Part shown: positions 1-7,920 of the stretch, one piece after another
Numbering within the stretch: position 1 is the first letter of the stretch
Layout: each line of letters begins with the position of its first letter
Source of the DNA: Clostridium transplantifaecale
GTDB taxonomy: Bacteria > Bacillota > Clostridia > Lachnospirales > Lachnospiraceae
Length of the DNA stretch: 64,000 bases
Direction: 5' to 3'
Assembly: GCF_900626075.1 (NCBI RefSeq)
Contig: NZ_UYZY01000007.1
Coordinates: 62,001-126,000 of the forward strand
Position numbers and translations under genes: made by a program
The notes under the pieces: generated by a model
Database searches by the model: none
Seen by the model: only the letters and a program-made list of their open reading frames with translations
Told to the model about the DNA's origin: nothing

Positions 1-145
1 CCACATCATTATCCTGCAGATATTCAAGGGCTTCAATGCCGCTTTTAAAAATATTAACCACCCGGAAAGAGGGGGTAAGCTCCACATATTGTTTGTTGAT
101 GGACGCCACCATGGGATCGTCTTCTATGATAATGACCTGATACAT
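1..145 (-). CDS. Response regulator, N-terminal fragment (partial, CitB/DcuR type)
   Basis: Translated on the minus strand this gives a 48-residue receiver-domain start with the acidic pair and proline of a phospho-acceptor pocket (VIIIEDDP), cut by the left window edge. Its ATG overlaps the stop of the upstream kinase (TAATG), and a GAAAGGAG Shine-Dalgarno lies in the last codons of that kinase, so the two are translationally coupled. In CitA/DcuS-type systems the partner regulator carries a C-terminal DNA-binding domain; that part is not visible here. The two-component assignment is firm; the subfamily rests on the neighbour. Confidence 0.85.
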   Translation of the reverse strand, partial: MYQVIIIEDDPMVASINKQYVELTPSFRVVNIFKSGIEALEYLQDNDV

Positions 146-1773
146 TACAGGTTCTCCTTTCTTGTAAAGGTGAGGGTAAAACAGGAACCCTCGCCTTTTT
201 CGGTATCAATGGCGATATCGCCGTTATATTCTTCTGCAATCTGATGCAGCAGATAGAGTCCGGTTCCGCGGGTCTCTCCCTTGGAGGAAATGCCCTTTTC
301 AAAAATATGCTCAAGCAGTTCCTGGCTGATTCCGCCTCCGGTATCCTCGCATGTAATAATGTTGCAGTCGGGGCGGCAGTAGATTCCAAGGGTGATCTCT
401 TTCAGCTCATTGTCGCAGTTTTGGCAGCTGTTCAGCTCTTCAATGGCATTTTCCAGCAGATTGCCGATAATGGTGATAAAGGCATCCTGAGGGAGGATCA
501 GCTCACTTTCGATGCAGCTGCTGTCAGGCGTCAGGGAAAGGCGGATTCCCAACTCTGCGGCATGCATCATTTTACCGATAATCAGTGCACAGATTCTGGA
601 TACCCGGATACAGTCGGCTGTCTCGCGTATGGACTGGCTGGATACCAGGTTGCTGTTGATGATAAACTGGATGGCCTGCTCGATCTCTCCGATCTGGAGG
701 TATCCCAGAATGACATGGAGTTTATTCAAGAATTCATGGTTAAAAGCGCGCAGCGTATCAAGCATGCTCCTGGTGCCTGACAGTTCGTCGGACATGGCGA
801 GCATATCCGTGCGATCCACCATGATTACGAGCATGCCCTGAATCGGTTTTTTACCTTTCCCCTGGATTGGAATTTCATTCATCAGGATCGAACGGCCGCC
901 GATCATACAGGACTGGCGGTGGACGGATTTGCCCTTACTTACAACTGAGTCAAAATTTGTGGCAGGGTAAAGCTCACGGAAATATTTTCCCATCAGCGGA
1001 GGCCCTTCCTCAGGCCCGTCGTGAAAAAGATTTCTGGCGACAATGTTGGAAAACAGGATTTTACCCTCGGTATCCGTGGCAATCAGGCCTTCCTCAATGG
1101 CATTCATCACCTCGTCCTGCCGTATGTACATGTTGAGAAGCTCATGTGGGTTAAAGCCCATCAGGGATTTTCTTAAAAACCGGATAAAGGCGTGGGTCAG
1201 CGGAATGCTGACAAGCATCATCAGGAAGAAAATCGCTATATGCACAAGCAGTATATTCCGGTGTCTCGCCGATATATGCGCGGTAAAGACGGAGGCCATA
1301 ACAAAACCGATGATTTTTCCATCCTTTCTCTTGACGGCATGGAAAGCGCGCCTCTGGGCGCCTTTTGTCCCATATCCGGTTGTGATATAAGGTTCGCTCC
1401 CTTGTAAGATCATGGTTTCATCCCCATCCACAAAGGTTTCACCCGTTTTCAGGCGATCCGTGTGATAGAAACGCAGTCCGTTGTTGTCATAGATGACGAC
1501 AACGCTGATGTCGGGAATGTTGGCGCTGAGAGAGTCGATGTCCTCCTTGGCTATATTGCTTGGATAACCGTTCTCGAGCATGGAAATGACTTCCGGCATG
1601 GAGGCAATATAAGAGGCGGTGCCGCTTATGATGGCGTCCATATCCCGGCGCTGCCTCGTAATATCAAAATAAAGGGTAATTGCCAGCGAAAATACGATTA
1701 CGAATGCGGATAACAGTGTGAAAGAGCGGTACAGCTCTTTTTCAAGCGCATTCCGGGAATCCGTCTGATCCAC
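145..1773 (-). CDS. DcuS/CitA-family sensor histidine kinase
   Basis: Predicted membrane sensor kinase of 542 residues. An N-terminal membrane segment (about residues 17-37), an extracytoplasmic PAS-like sensor region, a second membrane segment (about 180-200), a cytoplasmic PAS domain and a SpoOB-like dimerisation helix with the phospho-acceptor motif FNHEFLNKLH (His near 345) precede a HATPase domain with an EDTGGGI box. I chose the GTG at 1773 because AAAGGAGG sits 7 nt upstream; the ATG 45 nt further upstream has no such site. Kinases of this family sense di- or tricarboxylates and control transport or fermentation genes; the ligand here is unknown. A 13-bp palindrome (1897-1909) lies upstream. 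Confidence 0.9.
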   Translation of the reverse strand: MDQTDSRNALEKELYRSFTLLSAFVIVFSLAITLYFDITRQRRDMDAIISGTASYIASMPEVISMLENGYPSNIAKEDIDSLSANIPDISVVVIYDNNGLRFYHTDRLKTGETFVDGDETMILQGSEPYITTGYGTKGAQRRAFHAVKRKDGKIIGFVMASVFTAHISARHRNILLVHIAIFFLMMLVSIPLTHAFIRFLRKSLMGFNPHELLNMYIRQDEVMNAIEEGLIATDTEGKILFSNIVARNLFHDGPEEGPPLMGKYFRELYPATNFDSVVSKGKSVHRQSCMIGGRSILMNEIPIQGKGKKPIQGMLVIMVDRTDMLAMSDELSGTRSMLDTLRAFNHEFLNKLHVILGYLQIGEIEQAIQFIINSNLVSSQSIRETADCIRVSRICALIIGKMMHAAELGIRLSLTPDSSCIESELILPQDAFITIIGNLLENAIEELNSCQNCDNELKEITLGIYCRPDCNIITCEDTGGGISQELLEHIFEKGISSKGETRGTGLYLLHQIAEEYNGDIAIDTEKGEGSCFTLTFTRKENL

Positions 1774-2023
1774 GGTGCACCTCCTTTGCAAATGGCGCGA
1801 GCCGGCTTGTGTTTCCATGCGGCCGGCCGCCGCCCTGAACGACTAATATCTGTTTCATTTTTTATTCTCCCGAAATTTATATTTTTGTCTGTTGCAATCA
1901 TACTATGATGGTATTTTATCATGTTGTTTCATGTAAAACTACAAAATTTTGCACAAGCAGGCAAATACCGCGGATGAAATGCGAATGAGCGGGAATAATA
2001 TTTATGAAATTTCAAAAAAACCC

Positions 2024-2052
2024 TTGCTATTTTGGGATTAATTGGTTACAAT
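2024..2052 (+). promoter_or_regulatory. Sigma-A-type promoter of gap
   Basis: TTGCTA at 2024-2029 and TACAAT at 2047-2052 are separated by 17 bp, followed by a 60-nt leader and an AGGAGG Shine-Dalgarno at 2102-2107 before the gap ATG. Confidence 0.75.
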
Positions 2053-2116
2053 ACAAGGTAGGTTGATTATTATTTAACAATCATGAATTTAATATATTCT
2101 TAGGAGGAATGAAATC

Positions 2117-3130
2117 ATGGCAGTAAAAGTTGCAATCAATGGTTTTGGCCGTATTGGCCGTCTGGCATTCAGACAGATGTTTGGCGCTGAAGGTTACGAG
2201 GTAGTAGCAATCAACGACTTAACAAATCCAACAATGTTAGCTCATCTTTTAAAGTATGATTCTGCACAGGGCAGATATGAAGGACATACCGTAGAAGCAG
2301 GCGAAGATTACATCGTTGTAGACGGCAAGAAGATCACAATCTACGCTAAAGCTAACGCTGCTGAACTTCCTTGGGGAGAGATCGGTGTAGACGTAGTATT
2401 AGAATGTACCGGTTTTTATACATCAAAAGCAAAAGCACAGGCTCATATCGATGCAGGCGCTAAGAAAGTAGTTATCTCCGCTCCGGCAGGCAATGACCTT
2501 CCTACAGTCGTTTTCAACGTAAACCACGACATACTGACAAAAGAAGATACCATTATCTCCGCAGCATCCTGTACAACAAACTGTCTGGCTCCTATGGCTA
2601 AGGCATTAAATGATTATGCTCCGATTCAGTCCGGTATCATGTCCACAATCCATGCATACACAGGCGATCAGATGATCCTCGACGGACCGCACAGAAAAGG
2701 CGATTTAAGAAGAGCAAGAGCAGGCGCTGTTAATATCGTTCCGAACTCCACAGGCGCTGCAAAAGCAATCGGCCTTGTAATTCCGGAATTAAACGGCAAA
2801 TTAATCGGTTCCGCACAGCGTGTTCCGGTACCGACAGGCTCCACAACAATCCTTGTAGCAGTAGTTAAAAAAGCCGGTGTTACAAAAGAAGAAATCAACG
2901 CAGCTATGAAAGCAGCCTCCACTGAGTCCTTTGGTTACACAGAGGATGAGATTGTTTCCTCCGATATTGTTGGCGTAAGATATGGTTCTTTATTCGATGC
3001 AACACAGACCATGGTTTCCCCTATCGGCGACGACTTATATCAGGTACAGGTTGTTTCCTGGTATGACAACGAAAACTCCTATACAAGCCAGATGGTTCGT
3101 ACAATCAAATACTTCGCAGAATTATCATAA
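2117..3130 (+). CDS. gap: Glyceraldehyde-3-phosphate dehydrogenase (NAD)
   Basis: Cytosolic glycolytic enzyme that oxidises glyceraldehyde-3-phosphate to 1,3-bisphosphoglycerate. The 337 residues include the N-terminal Rossmann motif (INGFGRIGR), the catalytic Cys/His region (ASCTTNCLAP, Cys near 152) and the C-terminal WYDNENSYTSQMVR signature. The start is fixed by AGGAGG nine bases upstream. It has its own promoter and a strong terminator after the stop, so it is transcribed at least partly apart from pgk and tpiA, which follow in the same direction. Third positions favour few codons, as expected for a very highly expressed gene. Confidence 0.98.
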   Translation: MAVKVAINGFGRIGRLAFRQMFGAEGYEVVAINDLTNPTMLAHLLKYDSAQGRYEGHTVEAGEDYIVVDGKKITIYAKANAAELPWGEIGVDVVLECTGFYTSKAKAQAHIDAGAKKVVISAPAGNDLPTVVFNVNHDILTKEDTIISAASCTTNCLAPMAKALNDYAPIQSGIMSTIHAYTGDQMILDGPHRKGDLRRARAGAVNIVPNSTGAAKAIGLVIPELNGKLIGSAQRVPVPTGSTTILVAVVKKAGVTKEEINAAMKAASTESFGYTEDEIVSSDIVGVRYGSLFDATQTMVSPIGDDLYQVQVVSWYDNENSYTSQMVRTIKYFAELS

Positions 3131-3219
3131 TCGGAGAGACAGCAGAACGTATTTGCAGTGATTTGATCCCCGCTCCTTTGTGGACGGAGAGAGCGAACAA
3201 GCATATAAGGATTCAACAT

Positions 3220-3254
3220 GGGTCCGGTCCTCGGGACCGGACCCTGTTTTGTTT
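3220..3254 (+). terminator. Intrinsic terminator after gap
   Basis: Perfect 11-bp stem (GGGTCCGGTCC / GGACCGGACCC) with a TCG loop, followed by TGTTTTGTTT. It separates gap from pgk. Confidence 0.9.
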
Positions 3255-3324
3255 GAAAGGCAATGAAAAGTCCGGGAAGTAAAATAAAACAACCCTGTAG
3301 ACAGTCAAGAAAGGAGCATTTTGC

Positions 3325-4530
3325 ATGCTGAATAAGAAATCAGTTGATGATATCAATGTTAAAGGCAAAAAAGTTCTGGTGCGCTGTGACTTCAACGTAC
3401 CTTTAAAGGAAGGTAAAATCACCGACGAGAACCGTCTGGTGGCAGCTCTTCCGACTATCAAGAAATTAATCGGGGACGGCGGAAAAGTGATTCTTTGTTC
3501 CCACCTCGGCAAACCGAAGGGCGAGCCGAAACCGGAACTTTCCTTAGCGCCGGTAGCCGTACGCCTTTCCGAATTACTCGGACAGGAAGTAAAGTTTGCA
3601 GCGGATCCCGAGGTAGTGGGACCAAATGCAAAGGCCGCCGTTGCCGCCATGAAGGACGGAGACGTGGTATTACTGGAGAATACGCGTTACAGGGCGGAAG
3701 AGACAAAGAACGGAGAGGCGTTCAGCAAAGAACTGGCATCTCTGTGTGAGGTCTATGTGGACGACGCATTCGGAACGGCCCACAGGGCGCACTGTTCCAA
3801 CGTCGGCGTAACCCAGTATGTTTCAGAGGCCGCTGTAGGCTACTTAATGCAGAAAGAGATCGATTTCCTCGGCAATGCCGTTGACAGTCCGGTTCGTCCT
3901 TTCGTTGCAATCCTGGGCGGAGCCAAAGTTGCCGACAAACTGAATGTTATTTCAAACCTTCTTGAAAAATGTGATACCCTGATTATCGGCGGAGGCATGG
4001 CATTTACCTTCTTAAAGGCACAGGGACTTGAGATTGGAAAATCTCTTGTAGACGATACAAAATTAGATTACTGCAGAGATATGGTGGAGAAGGCTGAAAA
4101 ACTCGGCAAGAAACTGCTTCTTCCTGTAGACGCCGCTGTGGCAGAATCCTTCCCGAACCCAATCGATGCGCCGATCGAGGTCCGCTATGTAGCGGTAGAT
4201 GCGATCCCGGCAGATACAATGGGACTCGATATCGGAACCGAGACGGCTAAACTCTATGCTGATGCGGTAAAATCCGCAAAGACAGTCGTATGGAACGGAC
4301 CGATGGGTGTATTTGAGAACCCTGTCCTTGCAAAAGGAACAATCGCCGTGGCAGAAGCGCTGGCTGAGACGGAGGCAACTACAATTATCGGCGGAGGCGA
4401 CTCTGCCGCCGCAGTGAACCAGCTTGGTTTTGGCGATAAGATGAGCCATATTTCCACAGGCGGCGGCGCTTCCCTGGAATTTCTGGAAGGCAAAGAGCTT
4501 CCCGGTGTGGCGGCAGCCAACGATCGATAA
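3325..4530 (+). CDS. pgk: Phosphoglycerate kinase
   Basis: Converts 1,3-bisphosphoglycerate and ADP to 3-phosphoglycerate and ATP. The 401-residue length is usual. Visible hallmarks are KKVLVRCDFNVP near the N terminus (substrate-binding Arg/Asp/Asn), SHLGKPKG, ENTRY, the GGAKVADKL hinge region and the C-terminal IGGGDSAAA nucleotide loop. An AAGGAG site precedes the ATG. It is followed 29 bp later by tpiA, so the two form an operon; the terminator ahead of it means it needs read-through from gap or a promoter of its own in 3255-3324, where I see no clear one. Confidence 0.97.
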   Translation: MLNKKSVDDINVKGKKVLVRCDFNVPLKEGKITDENRLVAALPTIKKLIGDGGKVILCSHLGKPKGEPKPELSLAPVAVRLSELLGQEVKFAADPEVVGPNAKAAVAAMKDGDVVLLENTRYRAEETKNGEAFSKELASLCEVYVDDAFGTAHRAHCSNVGVTQYVSEAAVGYLMQKEIDFLGNAVDSPVRPFVAILGGAKVADKLNVISNLLEKCDTLIIGGGMAFTFLKAQGLEIGKSLVDDTKLDYCRDMVEKAEKLGKKLLLPVDAAVAESFPNPIDAPIEVRYVAVDAIPADTMGLDIGTETAKLYADAVKSAKTVVWNGPMGVFENPVLAKGTIAVAEALAETEATTIIGGGDSAAAVNQLGFGDKMSHISTGGGASLEFLEGKELPGVAAANDR

Positions 4531-4559
4531 GACGAAACGGAGTGTAGGAGGATAAAAAG

Positions 4560-5309
4560 ATGGCAAGAAGAAAGATTGTTGCAGGCAACTGGAAGATGAA
4601 TATGACCCCAACGGAGGCAGTTGCCCTTGTAAATACATTAAAACCACTGGTAGCTTCAGAAGAGACGGACGTTGTTTTCTGTGTTCCGGCAATCGACATT
4701 ATCCCAGTCGTTGAAGCCTGCAAGGGAAGCAATATCGCAGTGGGCGCCGAGAATATGTACTTTGAAGAAAAAGGCGCATACACCGGAGAAATCGCACCAA
4801 ACATGCTCACGGACGCCGGAGTGAAATATGTGATTATCGGACATTCCGAGAGAAGAGAGTACTTTGCAGAGACGAATGAGACCGTAAATAAAAAAGTCCT
4901 GAAGGCTTTTGAACACGGCCTCACTCCAATCGTATGCTGCGGAGAGACTCTGACACAGAGAGAACAGGGAATTACGATCGACTGGATCCGCCAGCAGATT
5001 AAGATTGCTTTCTTGGACGTGACCGCAGAGCAGGCCAAAACTGCCGTAATTGCCTATGAGCCAATCTGGGCTATCGGAACAGGAAAGACGGCTACAACGG
5101 AGCAGGCAGAAGAGGTATGTGCGGCAATCCGCGTATGCATCGGTGAGATTTACGATGAGGCGACGGCAGAGGCAATCCGCATCCAGTACGGCGGTTCTGT
5201 AAACGGCGGCAACGCTGCGGAACTGTTTGCACAGCCGGATATCGACGGCGGCCTGGTAGGCGGAGCTTCCCTGAAAGAAGAGTTTGGGAAAATTGTGAAT
5301 TATAAATAA
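4560..5309 (+). CDS. tpiA: Triosephosphate isomerase
   Basis: Interconverts dihydroxyacetone phosphate and glyceraldehyde-3-phosphate. The 249-residue TIM-barrel protein shows the N-terminal GNWKMN loop, the catalytic His in IGHSERRE, the catalytic Glu in AYEPIWAIGTGK and the phosphate-gripping YGGSVNGGN. A TAGGAGG site precedes the ATG. It is last in the pgk-tpiA unit and is closed by an intrinsic terminator. Confidence 0.98.
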   Translation: MARRKIVAGNWKMNMTPTEAVALVNTLKPLVASEETDVVFCVPAIDIIPVVEACKGSNIAVGAENMYFEEKGAYTGEIAPNMLTDAGVKYVIIGHSERREYFAETNETVNKKVLKAFEHGLTPIVCCGETLTQREQGITIDWIRQQIKIAFLDVTAEQAKTAVIAYEPIWAIGTGKTATTEQAEEVCAAIRVCIGEIYDEATAEAIRIQYGGSVNGGNAAELFAQPDIDGGLVGGASLKEEFGKIVNYK

Positions 5310-5326
5310 ATTAGTCTGAGTAAATC

Positions 5327-5364
5327 AGGAGCCAAATGACGTAAAGCCAGGTGGCTCCTTTTTT
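5327..5364 (+). terminator. Intrinsic terminator after tpiA
   Basis: Stem AGGAGCCA / TGGCTCCT around a 17-nt loop, followed by six T residues. Confidence 0.85.
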
Positions 5365-5476
5365 AATTCATAGGAAATTACGTCATATGGATTAAAAAAC
5401 GCTCCGCGAGGATGCACATGCCGCGCAGAGGTAACATCGGAAGTGCTCCTATGATGTAAAAAGAGTTCTTGGAAAA

Positions 5477-6811
5477 TTATTTTTCTAAATCCCTGTTTAA
5501 AAAGATTCTTGCCTGAAATTTACCGTCCTGATATGCAAAATCCGCGCTTCCGCGATAGCGTTCTGCGATCTTTTTTATTGAAGAGATTCCGATTCCGGGG
5601 GAACCATAGTTTCTCTTGGCTGACAGAAATGTTCCGGAGCGCTGCCGGACGGCGTCATCGCAGCTGTTGACAACTTGAATGGCAATGAAATTCTGGCTTC
5701 CGGTGCTCAGCTTCAGGTCAATATAGCGTTCCCCTGATGCTTGGCGTCGGCAGGCTTCCAGTGCGTTTTCTAAGAGGTTTCCCAGTACAACGCAAACATC
5801 ATTCTCGCGGCATGGCAATTCTTTTAGTGTTTCCAGTATGACATTCATACGTATATTTTCCCGTTTGGCAGTCCGTATGTAAAAATGAATCATGGAATCC
5901 AGGGCATGATTTTCACACAGCGGAAGTTCTTCCGATTCCATCTGTTCCAGATAAGAGCTGACATATTCTTTCAGCTTTTCCGTCTCGCCTCTGCCTGCAT
6001 AACCAGCGATTGCGCGCATCTGATGGCCCAGATCATGACGCATCCGACGGGTCTCCTCAATGCTTTCGCTGAGTTTTTGGTACTGTTCTTTCTGCATCTG
6101 AAGCTGCCGGCCGGCGGCTGCCAGTTTTTCCCGGTCTTCCACATGCTTTACCACCTCGAGCAGGGTGCTGATTACCAAATAGTATGCCAGAATAGTAGCG
6201 ATGGCCCAGAACAGAGGAACCATGATATTCATATCCGACCAGACACTGTCCAGAACGACGTACTGCTCAGATATGCCGATGCGGTAAACGATATAAAAAG
6301 ACAGGGGCATGATCCAGATGTACCGCCAAAATCTCATTCCTGCCGTGGTGTCCGCCAGCCCAGTGAGCTTTTCTTTTGAAAACCGCCAGATGAGCGGAAT
6401 GCCGGCTGCAATGAGAGCAAATTGGATAGGATAGAAAAAAAACATATTGTCGGTTACACGGCCAAGGAGATAATACTGAATCACTTTAGCTGCCATAAAC
6501 GTGTCATCCACATAGGTTTGGATTACAAAGTAGAAAAAAACGCATTCACTGAGCCGACAGTAAAAGAGCAGGCGGCACAACAGCATGGTCAGCAAAAAGT
6601 AGATTACGATGTAACAGTATTGCCACACGGCCGCTACTTTAAAAACACTCAGGTAGTAACTGGAAACAGCAGTAACAGCAAGTCCGGAGGCGATAACGAA
6701 ATAAAATTTTGCACCGAACAGTTTTTTCCTGTTTCGGAATGTAAGACAGAGCATAACCAGATTAAAAGAGACCAGCAGCACTGTCTGTAATATGCTTAAA
6801 GATATTTTCAC
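5477..6811 (-). CDS. GHKL-domain sensor histidine kinase (AgrC/VirS-like), orphan
   Basis: A 444-residue protein whose N-terminal half is six or seven hydrophobic segments (to about residue 210), followed by a coiled helix, the phospho-acceptor motif RRMRHDLGHQM (His near 258) and a GHKL ATPase domain with NLLENALEAC and GIGISSI. This layout is that of peptide-sensing kinases such as AgrC, FsrC and VirS. The start is GTG at 6811 behind GAAAGGGGG. No LytTR response regulator or signal-peptide gene is adjacent, so its partner must be elsewhere. A good promoter lies upstream on the minus strand. The sensed signal is unknown. Confidence 0.85.
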   Translation of the reverse strand: MKISLSILQTVLLVSFNLVMLCLTFRNRKKLFGAKFYFVIASGLAVTAVSSYYLSVFKVAAVWQYCYIVIYFLLTMLLCRLLFYCRLSECVFFYFVIQTYVDDTFMAAKVIQYYLLGRVTDNMFFFYPIQFALIAAGIPLIWRFSKEKLTGLADTTAGMRFWRYIWIMPLSFYIVYRIGISEQYVVLDSVWSDMNIMVPLFWAIATILAYYLVISTLLEVVKHVEDREKLAAAGRQLQMQKEQYQKLSESIEETRRMRHDLGHQMRAIAGYAGRGETEKLKEYVSSYLEQMESEELPLCENHALDSMIHFYIRTAKRENIRMNVILETLKELPCRENDVCVVLGNLLENALEACRRQASGERYIDLKLSTGSQNFIAIQVVNSCDDAVRQRSGTFLSAKRNYGSPGIGISSIKKIAERYRGSADFAYQDGKFQARIFLNRDLEK

Positions 6812-6884
6812 CTGCCCCGCCCCCTTTCTGTTGTGATGGAGAATTTTGCGTTGAGATGTTCCGGCCTTTCAATGTCACAGGAAA

Positions 6885-6913
6885 AGTATAGTATAAAAAC
6901 ACATACAATTCAA
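6885..6913 (-). promoter_or_regulatory. Promoter of the GHKL kinase gene
   Basis: On the minus strand TTGAAT (6913-6908) and TATACT (6890-6885) are 17 bp apart, about 75 bp upstream of the GTG start. Confidence 0.65.
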
Positions 6914-7061
6914 GCGTTGAGAGAACCGACGAAAAAGATAGGACCTTTTACAGGAGCTGGAGAGTCTCTGGTGCTTGATTACGGATATCCGTCATAAAGA
7001 GAAGAAAAGGGTAAAATTACCAAACTTGTATTATGCAATCACAACCCGGTGGGGTAGAGCG

Positions 7062-7090
7062 TTGAAACGCCCGTTTTACTGTGTTATAAT
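7062..7090 (+). promoter_or_regulatory. Promoter of the phosphatase gene
   Basis: TTGAAA (7062-7067), 17-bp spacer, TATAAT (7085-7090). This near-consensus promoter ends 54 bp before the chosen ATG at 7145, which supports that start over the upstream TTG at 7094, which would lie almost at the transcription start. Confidence 0.8.
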
Positions 7091-7144
7091 AAATTGGTCA
7101 AGCTCACAAAGAGAGATTGCCATGACAGAAAGGGGACAGAACAA

Positions 7145-7882
7145 ATGGACAGACCGGTTAAAAGGTTCCGCCTGGAACATTGTCTTAATATGAGGGATTT
7201 GGGGGGCTATGAGACAGCCGACGGCAGAAACACTGCTTTTGGGAAACTTTTGAGGGCAGGAGCTCTTCAGAACCTGACGGAGGGGGAGTGGAAACGCCTC
7301 ATGGATTACGGGGTGAGGACAGTGCTGGATCTGCGCAGTCTGCCGGAGATAGAACAGGGGCCGGATAATGTGCCTGAAGGGGTGGAATGGTACCACTGTC
7401 CAATTCAGACAGAACAGATTGATGCAAAGGACATATCGGAATCTGCCGAGAAAGCATTTGCCGGGAGCCTTACGGAAGGATATATGAACATTGTCAGAAA
7501 CCACGGCGCACTTTTGGCAGAGACGGTCCGTAAGCTGATTGCCGGGCTGGAGCGCGGTGCAGTGCTGTTTCACTGTACGGCAGGAAAAGACAGAACCGGC
7601 ATTGTAGCTTCCTGCATTTACTTTCTCTGCGGTATTGCCGATGAAGATATAATAGCAGATTATGAAGTGACCTATACATATAATAAAAAAGGTATGAACA
7701 AACTGCTGGGGATGCTGGACGAAGAGGCCAGGGGCAGGATGGAGCCGTTTATGAAGGCGGACGCGCAGAGTATGGAGCGTCTTCTGGATTTTTACAGGGA
7801 GATTTCTCTGCCTGAATATTTAAAGCGGTACGGTGTGACAGAGGATGATATCAGACTGCTGCAAATGAATTTCCTTTTCTGA
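7145..7882 (+). CDS. Tyrosine/serine protein phosphatase (DSP-like, Y_phosphatase3 family)
   Basis: Predicted cysteine phosphatase of 245 residues with the P-loop HCTAGKDRTG (Cys near 144, Arg six residues later) and the general-acid region upstream (DLRSLPEIEQGPDNVP). The N-terminal LNMRDLGGYET stretch is typical of this bacterial family. I chose ATG 7145, which has AGGGGA eight bases upstream. Such proteins dephosphorylate phosphotyrosine, or in some cases phosphoinositides or small phospho-metabolites; the substrate is not predictable. It precedes a diguanylate cyclase by 38 bp and is likely co-transcribed with it. Confidence 0.88.
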   Translation: MDRPVKRFRLEHCLNMRDLGGYETADGRNTAFGKLLRAGALQNLTEGEWKRLMDYGVRTVLDLRSLPEIEQGPDNVPEGVEWYHCPIQTEQIDAKDISESAEKAFAGSLTEGYMNIVRNHGALLAETVRKLIAGLERGAVLFHCTAGKDRTGIVASCIYFLCGIADEDIIADYEVTYTYNKKGMNKLLGMLDEEARGRMEPFMKADAQSMERLLDFYREISLPEYLKRYGVTEDDIRLLQMNFLF

Positions 7883-7920
7883 CAGAGTGGGACAATTCGA
7901 AACAAAGGGGAGAAATCGGT

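Noticed and set aside
244..1713. Several plus-strand frames opposite the first sensor kinase
   Set aside because: They lie in the antisense of a gene with clear kinase motifs, have no ribosome sites and show no recognisable domains.
3213..4692. Minus-strand frames opposite pgk and tpiA
   Set aside because: Antisense shadows created by the strong codon bias of glycolytic genes.
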